From NCBI GenBank assembly GCA_026913215.1, contig JAPTYK010000001.1, positions 186,001-250,000 of the forward strand: DNA of 64,000 nt. The letters run 5' to 3'. A model generated the notes under the pieces. It saw nothing but the letters and a program-made list of their open reading frames with translations, made no database searches and was not told the origin of the DNA. The DNA is from Streptomyces diastatochromogenes (GTDB lineage: Bacteria; Actinomycetota; Actinomycetes; Streptomycetales; Streptomycetaceae). The position numbers were made by a program, and so were the translations under genes. Below, in pieces: positions 48,027 to 60,139 of this stretch (position 1 is the first letter of the stretch; each line of letters begins with the position of its first letter).

Positions 48027-48461
48027 GTGCCGTCGACCGAGACCCTGGACCACATCGAGGTGCTCGAACGTTTCCACTCCGCCGCGAACAGCGGTGCGAT
48101 GGACCTCGTCGCGCAGGCCGTCGACGACCTGACCGCGCCCGGCCTGGTCTTCCACGCGCCGATGCCGACGGGCGCGACGGGGGCGGAGGCCCTGAAGCAG
48201 GTGTGGGAGGTGCTCCTGCGCGCCTTCCCCGACCTCCACGTCACGATCGAGGAGACGGTCGCGGAGGGCGACCGGGTCGTCTCCCGGAACACGGTGACCG
48301 GGACCCACCTGGGCGAGTACCGGGGCATGCCGCCGACCGGAAAGCCGGTCTCCTACGGGGAGATCTTCGTCTTCCGCTTCGAGAACGGCCGGATCGCCGA
48401 GATCCGGGGCGTCGTGGACGTCCTCACGCAGCTGCGCCAGATCGGCGCCCTCCCGCTCTGA
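48027..48461 (+). CDS. SnoaL-like polyketide cyclase / ester-cyclase family protein
   Basis: A 144-residue protein starting at GTG 48027 behind GAAGGAGA. Its sequence shows HIEVLERFHSAANSGAMDLV, APGLVFHAPMPTGATG, WEVLLRAFPDLHVTIEETVAEGDRVVSRNTVTGTH, then EYRGMPPTGKPVSYGEIFVFRFENGRIAEI. The GMPPTGK and FPDLH segments are characteristic of the ester cyclase/SnoaL-like polyketide cyclase group. It is monocistronic between an APC permease (divergent) and a lipoprotein gene. The substrate is unknown. Confidence 0.85.
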   Translation: MPSTETLDHIEVLERFHSAANSGAMDLVAQAVDDLTAPGLVFHAPMPTGATGAEALKQVWEVLLRAFPDLHVTIEETVAEGDRVVSRNTVTGTHLGEYRGMPPTGKPVSYGEIFVFRFENGRIAEIRGVVDVLTQLRQIGALPL

Positions 48462-48564
48462 CGCAGCTCAGAAGTGGCTCAAGTCCCTTGATCGGGCAGG
48501 TTCCGCGCGGGCAGGGTCGAACTCGCCATCGACCAATGGCACGAGAGTTCAGGGGGACACGAGC

Positions 48565-49222
48565 ATGAAGATCACGAAGGTCGGCCTCTCCGCGTGCGCC
48601 GTCGCCGCGCTGCTCACCGGCGCGGTCGCCTGCACGGACGGGGGCGGCGGGACGGCGAACAAGGCGCCGCGGGCCATCAGCACCGTCGGCGCCCCCTGCG
48701 CGAACGGCACGTACACCTGGTCCTCCGTCGGCACGCGGGACGTGCTGACCGGCGTCGCCGAGAAGCAGACGCTGGGCAAGGGGCGGCGCGCTGACGAACG
48801 ACCTGGCGCCGGTCCGCACCCCGACCACCGCCGTCACCGTCGAGAAGGGGCCCCGGGTCGACGCGAAGGCCGCGCTGCGCTCCCTGGCCGCCCGCGTCGG
48901 AGACCTGGAGACCGAGGACGGTGACGCCGCCGCCTTCGCCGACGTCCACAGGCCCCTGCCGAAGCACGACACGGGATCGACCACCGTCGACGGCGCCGGG
49001 GCCATCGTGAAGTACACCTTCGTACGCCAGGTCACGGCCGGCTTCCGGTACACCTGCGGCGGCAAGAGCACGGTCGGCCGCGCGACCGGCTGGACCACCG
49101 ACGGCACGGGCGTCCTGGACTGCTCGACCGCGCTCAAGGGCGCGAAGGCGGGCGAACCGCCCCTGGAGGCGGCCCGCCTCTCCTGCGGGCCCGACTCCCC
49201 ACTGACCACGGCGAAGGGGTAG
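48565..49222 (+). CDS. putative lipoprotein, one frame break
   Basis: An exported protein of about 218 residues. It starts MKITKVGLSACAVAALLTGAVACTDGGGG, a signal peptide with a lipobox-like end and Cys23 followed by a Gly-rich linker, suggesting membrane anchoring. One extra base near 48783 breaks the frame. The mature part includes NGTYTWSSVGTRDVLTGV, LAPVRTPTTAVTVEKGPRVDAKAALRSLAARVG and a C-terminal region with three Cys (YTCGGKSTVG, VLDCSTAL, LSCGPDSPL). No family recognised. Confidence 0.75.
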
Positions 49223-49251
49223 GGCCCCGGGCCTCCCGGAAAGCCCCGCCG

Positions 49252-49274
49252 GGGCCGGCGACCACCGCCGGCCC
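49252..49274. terminator. hairpin after the lipoprotein gene
   Basis: A perfect 9-base inverted repeat (49252-49260 and 49266-49274) with a 5-base loop, 30 bases beyond the stop at 49222. Confidence 0.6.
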
Positions 49275-49278
49275 TGGG

Positions 49279-49360
49279 TATCGGGCATCGGGCATCGGGC
49301 ATCGGCGACATCGACCTCGGGCATCGCGGCATCGCGGCATCGCGGCATCGCGGCATCGGC
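49279..49360. repeat. short tandem repeats of TCGGGCA and TCGCGGCA
   Basis: A microsatellite-like run with three TCGGGCA-type units, an interruption near 49305-49318, another TCGGGCA unit, and then four 8-base TCGCGGCA-type units. It lies directly in front of the marR promoter repeats. The copy number is likely to vary between strains. Confidence 0.8.
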
Positions 49361-49367
49361 CACGAAA

Positions 49368-49412
49368 ATAGTAGCCATGTACATAGTAGCCATGTACATA
49401 GTAGCCATGTAC
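49368..49412. promoter_or_regulatory. three exact 15-base repeats, probable MarR operators
   Basis: Three perfect copies of ATAGTAGCCATGTAC (49368-49382, 49383-49397, 49398-49412) end 10 bases before the marR ATG. Adjacent copies create two overlapping palindromes, GTACAT...ATGTAC with a 7-base centre (49379-49397 and 49394-49412). This is the size and symmetry expected of MarR operators and implies autoregulation. No ribosome-binding site follows, so the mRNA may be leaderless. Confidence 0.7.
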
Positions 49413-49422
49413 GGTATTCGAC

Positions 49423-49917
49423 ATGAGCCCAGCAACCGAGAGCGCCACCACGGGATTCCTGGTCTGGCGCCTGTCCATGAAGTGGCGGGTGGCCGTCGAC
49501 CGGGCGGTCGCCCCGCTCGGCCTGACCCACGCCCAGTACGCGCTGATGGGGTCCCTGTACGGGATGGCGCGCTCCGGGCTCCGGCCGAGCCAGCGGCAGC
49601 TCGCCGACCATACCGGTCTCGAACCGCTGTACGTCTCCAAGCTCGCCCGCGCGCTGGAGGCGTCCGGACTCGTCGCCCGCACCCGGGACCCGGACGATCC
49701 GCGCGCCATGCGGCTGTCGCTCACCGAGCAGGGGCACGACGTCGCGCGCCGCGCCGTCCGGGTGGTCCAGGGGCTCCTGGACCAGATGCTGGAGCCGCTC
49801 GGCGGGCAGGACGGCCCGCGCGCACGGCAGTTCGCCCACGAGTTGGCGACCCTGCTCGACGTAACCCTCGATCCGCACGTCGATCCCCACACCGAGAACG
49901 ACGAGGAGCAGTCATGA
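49423..49917 (+). CDS. MarR-family transcriptional regulator
   Basis: A 164-residue MarR protein in one frame. It shows FLVWRLSMKWRVAVDRAVAPLGLTHAQYALMGSLYG, a winged helix with RQLADHTGLEPLYVSKLARALEASGLV (recognition helix) and the wing RTRDPDDPRAMRLSLTEQG, then a dimerisation helix. The ATG at 49423 lies 10 bases after the operator repeats with no Shine-Dalgarno site. Its TGA overlaps the next ATG as ATGA. It is convergent with the seven-gene dar-like operon and is a candidate regulator of it. Confidence 0.92.
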   Translation: MSPATESATTGFLVWRLSMKWRVAVDRAVAPLGLTHAQYALMGSLYGMARSGLRPSQRQLADHTGLEPLYVSKLARALEASGLVARTRDPDDPRAMRLSLTEQGHDVARRAVRVVQGLLDQMLEPLGGQDGPRARQFAHELATLLDVTLDPHVDPHTENDEEQS

Positions 49918-50359
49918 CCACCACCGCGCCCACGACCGACGGCCGCGTCATCGCCCTGGCGCACTACGCCGCGCGCGCCCTCCTGGAGGGCGTGCTGATC
50001 CGCCACGGCGCCACGTTCGAGCAGAGCGTGACGCTCCGGGCCGTCGCGGTCGCCGGCGGCTCCGTCGACCGGGACCGGCTCGTCGCCGACGTCATCGGCT
50101 CGCTCAAGGCCGACGAGTCGGCCGTGCGCGCCGTGATCGACGGGCTGACCGCCGCCGGGCTGCTGGAACGGGACCCGGCCGGACCTCCCGGCTGCGCCTC
50201 AGCGACGCCGGACGGGAGCTGTACGACTCCACCACCGCCGAGACCGCCGCGATCTCCGCCCGGCTGTACGAGGGCATCCCGGCCGAGGACCTCGCGGTGG
50301 CGGGACGCGTCCTGACCCTCGTCACGGCACGCGCGAACGCCGAGCTGGCGGGGGTCTGA
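49914..50359 (+). CDS. second MarR-like winged-helix protein, one frame break
   Basis: A protein of about 148 residues translated from an ATG overlapping the stop of the first marR gene. It reads RVIALAHYAARALLEGVLIRHGATFEQSVTLRAVAV, VIDGLTAAGLLERD and, after a frame change near 50180, SRLRLSDAGRELYDSTT with a C-terminal dimerisation helix ending RANAELAGV. The layout resembles MarR proteins, but the DNA-recognition helix is atypical. It may heterodimerise with the first MarR or act as an anti-regulator; this is inference. Confidence 0.75.
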
Positions 50360-50387
50360 GCTCCGCGGAGGCGCCGGCCGGCTCCGG

Positions 50388-50416
50388 GCGGCCCGGCGGT
50401 CGGTCCGCCGGGCCGC
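50388..50416. terminator. bidirectional hairpin
   Basis: A perfect 12-base inverted repeat (50388-50399 and 50405-50416, loop TCGGT) between the convergent marR pair and the P450 gene. Confidence 0.75.
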
Positions 50417-50425
50417 GCGGAGGCC

Positions 50426-51847
50426 TCAGGCCCAGCGGCGCCGGGCGGTCATCGGCATGCCGTACTTCGGCCGGATGGTGATCCGGGCCAGGATGTCGAC
50501 CTCGTGCCCGGGGACGGGCTCGAACTCCCAGTTCCGTCCCACGGTGGCCAGCGCCATGACGCCCTCCATCCACGAGAAGGTGTTGCCGATGCACTGGCGC
50601 GGACCGGCGCCGAAGGGCAGGTAGGCCAGGCGCGGGCGGCCGGGCTGGACCGCGTGGCCCGTGAGCTCGTCCTCGGCGTCGGCGGGGCTCGGCTCCTTGA
50701 GCCAGCGCTGCGGGGCGAAGCGCTCCGCCTGCGGCCACCACTTGGGGTCGCGGTGGTTCACCCAGGGGACCATCGCGACGAAGCTGTCCTTGGGGATGTG
50801 GTAGCCGGAGAGCTCGAAGTCGGCCAGCGGACGGCGGGCCATGCCCATGATCGGCGGGTAGAGGCGCATCGCCTCGGAGAGGACCGCGTCGGTCCAGACG
50901 AGGCGGGGCAGGTCCTCGACCGTGGGCAGCCGGTCGCCGAGCACCTCGTCGATCTCCGCGTGCATCCGGGCCCGCGCCTCGGGGTGGGTGCCGAGCAGGT
51001 GGTAGGACCAGGTGAGCGCGTTGGCCGTGGTCTCGTGGCCGGCCATGAGCATGGTGATCGCCTCGTCGCGGACCTGGTGGTCCTCCATCGGCTCCCCCGT
51101 GTCGGCGTCGCGCGCCGCGAGCAGCATGGAGAGCAGGTCGGCGCCCTGGCCGTCGCCCTCCCTGCGCTCCGCCATGAGCCGGTAGACGATGGCGTCGAGC
51201 TGGTCCCGGCCCGCGAAGAAGCGCTTGTTGCCGGACGTCGGCAGCTTCGCGAGATAGCGGGCGAAGGGCAGGGAGTCCCAGCGCAGCGGACCCTCGTCGC
51301 GCGGGATGGCGGTGCGGACGACGTGGGCGACGTCGCTGTCGAGCGAGACGTCGAAGATCGTGCGGGCGACGACGGCGAGGGTCAGCTCGGTCATCTCGAC
51401 CGACATGTCGAGCCGCTGCCCGTCCTTCCAGCCGGACTGGATGTCGTCGGACAACTCGGCGAACGCACGGCCGTAGCCCGCGATGCGCTCGTGGTGGAAC
51501 ATCGGCTGGATGAGCCTGCGCTGCTTGCGGTGGTAGTCGCCGTCGCTGGTGGTCAGGCTGTTGCCGAAGATCACCGAGAGCGGGGCCTCCCACGTGCCGC
51601 GGCCGACCTGCATCGTGGCCTTCGTGAAGTTCCGGTGCGAGTTGACCAGGACCTCGTTGACCGCCTCCGGGTCGCTGATCAGGTACAGGTCGCGGAAGCC
51701 AAGCGGGACGCGCACGACGGGGCCGTACTGGTCGCGCAGCCCGGTGAAGTAGTCCATCGGATTGCCCGACATCGCGAGCAGGGCGCGCAGCTTCCCGGTG
51801 GGGCCGGGGGCTTCGAGCGTCGGCGGGGCGGTGGAGACCTGGGTCAT
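50426..51847 (-). CDS. cytochrome P450
   Basis: A 473-residue soluble P450 in one intact frame. It has the I-helix oxygen-binding motif AGHETT (269-274), the K-helix ExxR at E325-R328, and the haem-binding FGAGPRQCIG with Cys419. The sequence has the long-chain/CYP102- or CYP4-like look (DYHRKQRRLIQPMFHHERI, NHRDPKWWPQAERFAPQRW) rather than that of typical small Streptomyces P450s, so a lipid-like substrate is plausible. The start at 51847 has GGAAGG in front; an upstream in-frame ATG at 51874 lacks one. It is the last gene of the dar-like operon and probably oxidises the operon's product. No ferredoxin gene adjoins. Confidence 0.92.
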   Translation of the reverse strand: MTQVSTAPPTLEAPGPTGKLRALLAMSGNPMDYFTGLRDQYGPVVRVPLGFRDLYLISDPEAVNEVLVNSHRNFTKATMQVGRGTWEAPLSVIFGNSLTTSDGDYHRKQRRLIQPMFHHERIAGYGRAFAELSDDIQSGWKDGQRLDMSVEMTELTLAVVARTIFDVSLDSDVAHVVRTAIPRDEGPLRWDSLPFARYLAKLPTSGNKRFFAGRDQLDAIVYRLMAERREGDGQGADLLSMLLAARDADTGEPMEDHQVRDEAITMLMAGHETTANALTWSYHLLGTHPEARARMHAEIDEVLGDRLPTVEDLPRLVWTDAVLSEAMRLYPPIMGMARRPLADFELSGYHIPKDSFVAMVPWVNHRDPKWWPQAERFAPQRWLKEPSPADAEDELTGHAVQPGRPRLAYLPFGAGPRQCIGNTFSWMEGVMALATVGRNWEFEPVPGHEVDILARITIRPKYGMPMTARRRWA

Positions 51848-51934
51848 CGAGGTGCCTTCCTGAGGTGTGGTCACGAGTGGCGCCGCGGGCTCGGCGCGGT
51901 GGCTTCCGGCGTGAGCTCCAGGGACACGGGCGGG

Positions 51935-53178
51935 TCACTGCCCGGCGAAGCGCCGGAGGGCGAGCGAGACGTTCTGCCCGCCGAAGGCGAAGGAGTTGGA
52001 GAGGGCCGCCCGGACCTCGTACGGACGGGCGGTGTTCGGTACGTAGTCGAGGTCGCACTCGGGGTCGGCCGCGTCCTGGTTGATGGTCGGCGGGATGACC
52101 CCGCGGTCGATGGCCAGGGCGCAGAACGCCGTCTCGGTCGCGCCGGCCGCGCCCAGCAGGTGGCCGGTCATCGACTTGGTGGAGCTGACGGCCAGGTTCC
52201 CGCCGTGCGCGCCGAAGGCGGACTTGATCGCCCTCGTCTCGGCGGCGTCGGAGAAGGGGGTCGAGGTGCCGTGGGCGTTGACGTGGTCGACCTCTTCGGG
52301 CTTGAGGCCGGCCTCGCGCAGCGCGGCGAGCATGGCGCGGGCGGCGCTCTCCCCGGTGGGATCGGGGGCGGTGACGTGGTAGGCGTCGCTGGTCTGGCCG
52401 TAGCCGCAGATCTCGGCGTAGACGTGCGCGCCCGCGCCCCGGCCGACTCCGCGGTCTCCAGGAGGAGCATGGTGGCGCCCTCCCCATGACGAAGCCGTCC
52501 CGGTCCGCGGTGAACGGGCGGGAGGCCCGGTGGGGTTCGTCGTTGCGGCGGGACAGCGCGCGCAGGTTGGCGAAGCCCGCGATCAGCGGCGAGGCGATGC
52601 AGGCCTCGGAGCCGCCCGCGAGCGCGGCCCCGGCGTAGCCGTCGCGGACCAGGCGGTAGGCCTGTCCGATCGCGTCGGCCGAGGAGGCGCAGGCGGTGAC
52701 CGGCGCGGCGCCGGGGCCGCGGAAGCCGAAGCGCTGGGAGACCGTGCCCGCGCCCATGTTGATGATGGAGCTGGGCACGAAGAACGGGGAGACCATCCGG
52801 GGTGCCTCCGCGTCCTTCAGCACCCCCTCCCGCATGGTGGCGGCGCCGCCGATGGCGCTGCCGATCACGGTGGCGGCGCCGTCCCGGTCGATGCCGTCGA
52901 GGCCCGCGCGTTCCACGGCGAGTTCGGCCGCGGCGATCGCGAAGTGGCAGAACCGGTCGAGGCGCCTGGTCTCCTTGGGGGTCAGCCAGTCGGTCGGGTC
53001 GAAGTCCGTCACCTCGGCGGCGATGCGCACCGGCAGCCGGTCGGCGTCGAAGCTCCGGATCGGTCCCGCGCCGGAGGTTCCGGCGAGCAGCCGCGTCCAG
53101 ACCGTCTCGGTGCCGACACCGAGCGGGTGACCATGCCGATGCCGGTCACCACCACCCGGTGGCGTCCGGGGGCGGTGC

Positions 53179-53182
<4 letters not shown>
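51935..53182 (-). CDS. FabF-type beta-ketoacyl-ACP synthase
   Basis: A ketosynthase of about 415 residues. It begins [19 protein letters not shown] (the KAS II N-terminus). It contains [16 protein letters not shown] with the active-site Cys, [18 protein letters not shown] with the first catalytic His, [17 protein letters not shown] with the second, and [15 protein letters not shown] at the C-terminus. Three frame changes occur, near 53130, 52480 and 52340. The start overlaps the stop of the SCP2 gene as ATGA. It would elongate an acyl chain on the operon's ACP, perhaps providing one of the two beta-ketoacyl partners of the DarB-like enzyme. Confidence 0.88.
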
Positions 53183-57430
<4,248 letters not shown>

Positions 57431-57449
57431 TGCAGAGTCTCCCCGTGTT

Positions 57450-57710
57450 CTATGCGGTCGCTGTGGCTTCGACCTTGGCGACGGCGAAGTCCACGACGTC
57501 GCCGACGGTGCGGAGCGAACCGATGCGCTCGTCGTCCATCGAGACGCCGTACGCACCCTGAAGGGTCTGCGCCATGGCGACGAGGTCGAGCGAGTCGATG
57601 CCGATGTCGTGGTACAGGTCGGATTCCGCGGAGAGCGTGTCCGGGTCGGCATCACACTTGGTCAGGAGGAATTCGCTGATGTCCGCGTAGAGATCGGTCC
57701 TCAAAGACAT
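57450..57710 (-). CDS. acyl carrier protein
   Basis: An 86-residue ACP. The four-helix layout is clear: LYADISEFLLTKCDADPDTLSAESDLYHDIGIDSLDLVAMAQTL. The phosphopantetheine attachment site is Ser40 in GIDSLDL. GGAGGTGA lies five bases before the ATG at 57710, a strong initiation signal suited to the first gene of the operon. It presumably carries the chains for both the DarB-like and FabF-like ketosynthases. Confidence 0.92.
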   Translation of the reverse strand: MSLRTDLYADISEFLLTKCDADPDTLSAESDLYHDIGIDSLDLVAMAQTLQGAYGVSMDDERIGSLRTVGDVVDFAVAKVEATATA

Positions 57711-57837
57711 GTTCACCTCCCCGTGCCCCACCCCTGTGCGGCACGGGGTTCACTCTGTCCCCAAGACGGGGGCGGGGCATCGGAGAGGATCACCGGGCCG
57801 CCCTGAATTTTTCCCGGTGCGTCGGTGCACGACCGGG

Positions 57838-58841
57838 CTACCGGGTGGCGGGCCCGCGTCCCGTGGCCGACCAGGTGGTGAGGAGGCCGGAGAGGGCGGC
57901 CTCGGCCTGGGTGCCCTTCGCGCCGTCGCCCCTCGCCGCCGGGGACAGCTCGGCGTGGAGGAAGGTCGTGTGGTGGAGCTGCGCCGTCCTGCCCTGGACG
58001 TTCATGGTTCCCTCCAGGGGGCACCGGTCGGCCCAGCCCCTGCAGACGCGGAGGCCGCGCGTCTCCATGCGGGCCGCCAGGGTCGCGGCCTCCTCGGGTG
58101 CGGACCGGGCGGCGCCGGTGGAGAGGATCGCGTCGTAGGGGCGGTCCGAGGCCTTGGCGAAGCCGTGCAGCTGAAGGCCCGGGATGCCGCGTTTCTGCAG
58201 CTCCGTGATGATCGCGTGGAAGACGCTGTCGGTGCGGTGGGCGACGTCCGCCGCGTCTCCCCGGCCGGCGGTGCGGTGGGCGCCGGCGAGGACGAGGCGC
58301 CGCCCGGCGCGTCCTCCAGGAGCCTGGCGCCGAGGGACTCGGTGCCGCGGTCGGCCACCGGGTGCGGCACCTGGACGCTCCAGCGGACGGCGGCGTCGGC
58401 GTTGACGTACAGCCGCCTCCACCGCTCCTCGGTCCCCGGCTTCAGGGCGGCGACCTCGTCGTAGCGGCGGCCCGAGACGGAGTCGGTGAGCCGGGTCACG
58501 CGGAAGCCGACGGCGGCGAGCTGCTTCTCGGCCTCTCCGCGCTCGCCGTCCAGGAGGTGGCCGACGCCCCGGGCGAGGCGTTCCCGCTGGGAGTCGCCGG
58601 GGGGCGTGTACGGGGCGCGCTTCCCGGCCTGCCGGGCGTACTCGACGATCCGGTCGTCGAGATTCACGAGCTCGCGGACCCCGGGACGCTCCGCATGCGC
58701 GCCGTCACGTCCCGTGGATCGGCAGCCGACGAGGGACAGCGCGATTCCGGTTGCGACCAGCGAGTAAAGAAAAAGTGATGATCTCGTGACGCCCCTAGGG
58801 CAGTTGATCTTGGGACTCGTGTGAAGATCGGCCGGTGACAT
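57838..58841 (-). CDS. putative secreted lipoprotein, one frame break
   Basis: An exported protein of about 333 residues. The hydrophobic segment SSLFLYSLVATGIALSLVGCRS ends in a lipobox-like LVGC, implying membrane anchoring outside the cell. The rest is soluble and includes VRELVNLDDRIVEYARQAGKRAPYTPP, a middle part with VTRLTDSVSGRRYDEVAALKPG, and after a frame change near 58290 VFHAIITELQKRGIPGLQLHGFAKASD with a Cys pair near CRGWADRCPL. Starting at the ATG at 58841 makes it overlap the divergent capA-like gene by 7 bases; no closer start codon exists before the signal sequence. No family recognised, but its position suggests an envelope role. Confidence 0.7.
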
Positions 58842-60037
58842 TCCGCGATTCTCTCCCCATAGGTCGTGCACTGGTAGTGACGGCGGCCCTCGCCGTCCTC
58901 ACCGCCGGCTGCGCGTCCGCCCCCACGGAGCCGCGGACCAAGCCGGGCGGGCGCTCGTTCACCGTCGCCGCCGCCGGAGATGTTCTCATCCACCCGGAAC
59001 TGATCGAGCAGGCCGCCCGGGACGCGAAGAAGACCGGCAAGGGCGTGGACGGACTGGACTTCGGCCCGCTGATGGCCGGCGTGAAGCCGGTGATCAGCAA
59101 GGCCGACCTGGCCATCTGCCACATGGAGACGCCCGTGGGCTCGCCCAGGGGCCCCTGGGCGGGATACCCGGAGTTCCTGGTGCCCCCGCAGATCCTCACG
59201 ACCTTGAAGGACGTGGGCTACGACACCTGCTCGACCGCCTCGAACCACACGAACGACCACGGCCTGAAGGCCATCCGCAACACCCTGGACGCGATGGACC
59301 GGGCGGGGCTCGGCCACACCGGCTCGGCCCGTACGCCCGAGGAAGCCCAGAAGATCAACATCCGCGACGTCAAGGGCGTCAAGGTGGCGCACCTGGCCTA
59401 CTCGTGGGAGTCCTTCCTCAATCCGACGCCCTCGAAGGAACGCTGGTCGTTCAACCGGATCAACACGGACGACATCAAGAAGGCCGAGAAGCGGGCCCGG
59501 GCGCAGGGCGCCGACGTGGTGATCCTCTCGCTGCACTGGGGCCTGGAGCACTACAACGAGCCGAGCGTCCCCCAGCTGGAGCTCGCCGAGCGGATCACCA
59601 AGGAGACCGGGATCAACCTCGTGATCGGTCACCACGCGCACGTGGTGCAGCCGATCCAGAAGCTGAACGGCACCTGGGTGGCGTACAGCCTGGGCAACCA
59701 GGTCGCCCGGCACGGGTCGCCCACGGGGCTGACCGAGGAGGGGACGATCGGCTGGTTCGAGTTCCGGGAGACGGACTCCGGGTGGGACGTGTCCGCCCGC
59801 TACCGCCCCACCCTGGTGGACATCCCGCCCGAGGCCGAGCCCGGCGAGAAGCTCCCCGAGGGCACCGTCGTGGACCACCGGCTCGTCGACGTCCAGCACG
59901 CCCTCGACCACCCGGACGGCCTGGCCTCGGACCGGCTCTCCCGCTACCGCCTCGCCGCCGAACGGACGCGCGGCTTCCTCTTCAACCGGGGAGCTCCCGG
60001 GGGCGACGGCCTGGCCGAGCTCTCGCTGGACTACTGA
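58835..60037 (+). CDS. capA: CapA-family poly-gamma-glutamate/capsule protein, lipoprotein
   Basis: A 400-residue protein of the CapA/PgsA family, which has a metallophosphatase-like fold and acts at the outer membrane face in polyglutamate synthesis or anchoring. The N-terminus RALVVTAALAVLTAGCAS is a lipoprotein signal peptide with LTAGC. Family motifs are AAGDVLIHPELI, CHMETPVG, STASNHTNDHGLKAIRNTLDAMD, SLHWGLEHYNEPS, IGHHAHVVQPIQKLNGTWVAYSLGN. The GTG at 58835 is the best start. It is followed by a sensor-like membrane protein and a CapB-like synthetase, so these form a poly-gamma-glutamate-type locus. Confidence 0.92.
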   Translation: MTFRDSLPIGRALVVTAALAVLTAGCASAPTEPRTKPGGRSFTVAAAGDVLIHPELIEQAARDAKKTGKGVDGLDFGPLMAGVKPVISKADLAICHMETPVGSPRGPWAGYPEFLVPPQILTTLKDVGYDTCSTASNHTNDHGLKAIRNTLDAMDRAGLGHTGSARTPEEAQKINIRDVKGVKVAHLAYSWESFLNPTPSKERWSFNRINTDDIKKAEKRARAQGADVVILSLHWGLEHYNEPSVPQLELAERITKETGINLVIGHHAHVVQPIQKLNGTWVAYSLGNQVARHGSPTGLTEEGTIGWFEFRETDSGWDVSARYRPTLVDIPPEAEPGEKLPEGTVVDHRLVDVQHALDHPDGLASDRLSRYRLAAERTRGFLFNRGAPGGDGLAELSLDY

Positions 60038-60139
60038 GCACCGTCCCCGTTCGTGCGTACGTATCACCACGGCTGACCCGGGACCGCGTCAGCGACGGCC
60101 CTCGGGTGCGGCGGCCGCAGGAATCAGGAAAGAGCAGCA

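Noticed and set aside
49279..49412. Possible CRISPR-like array
   Set aside because: Repeats are 7-15 bases and directly tandem, without unique spacers, and no cas genes are present.
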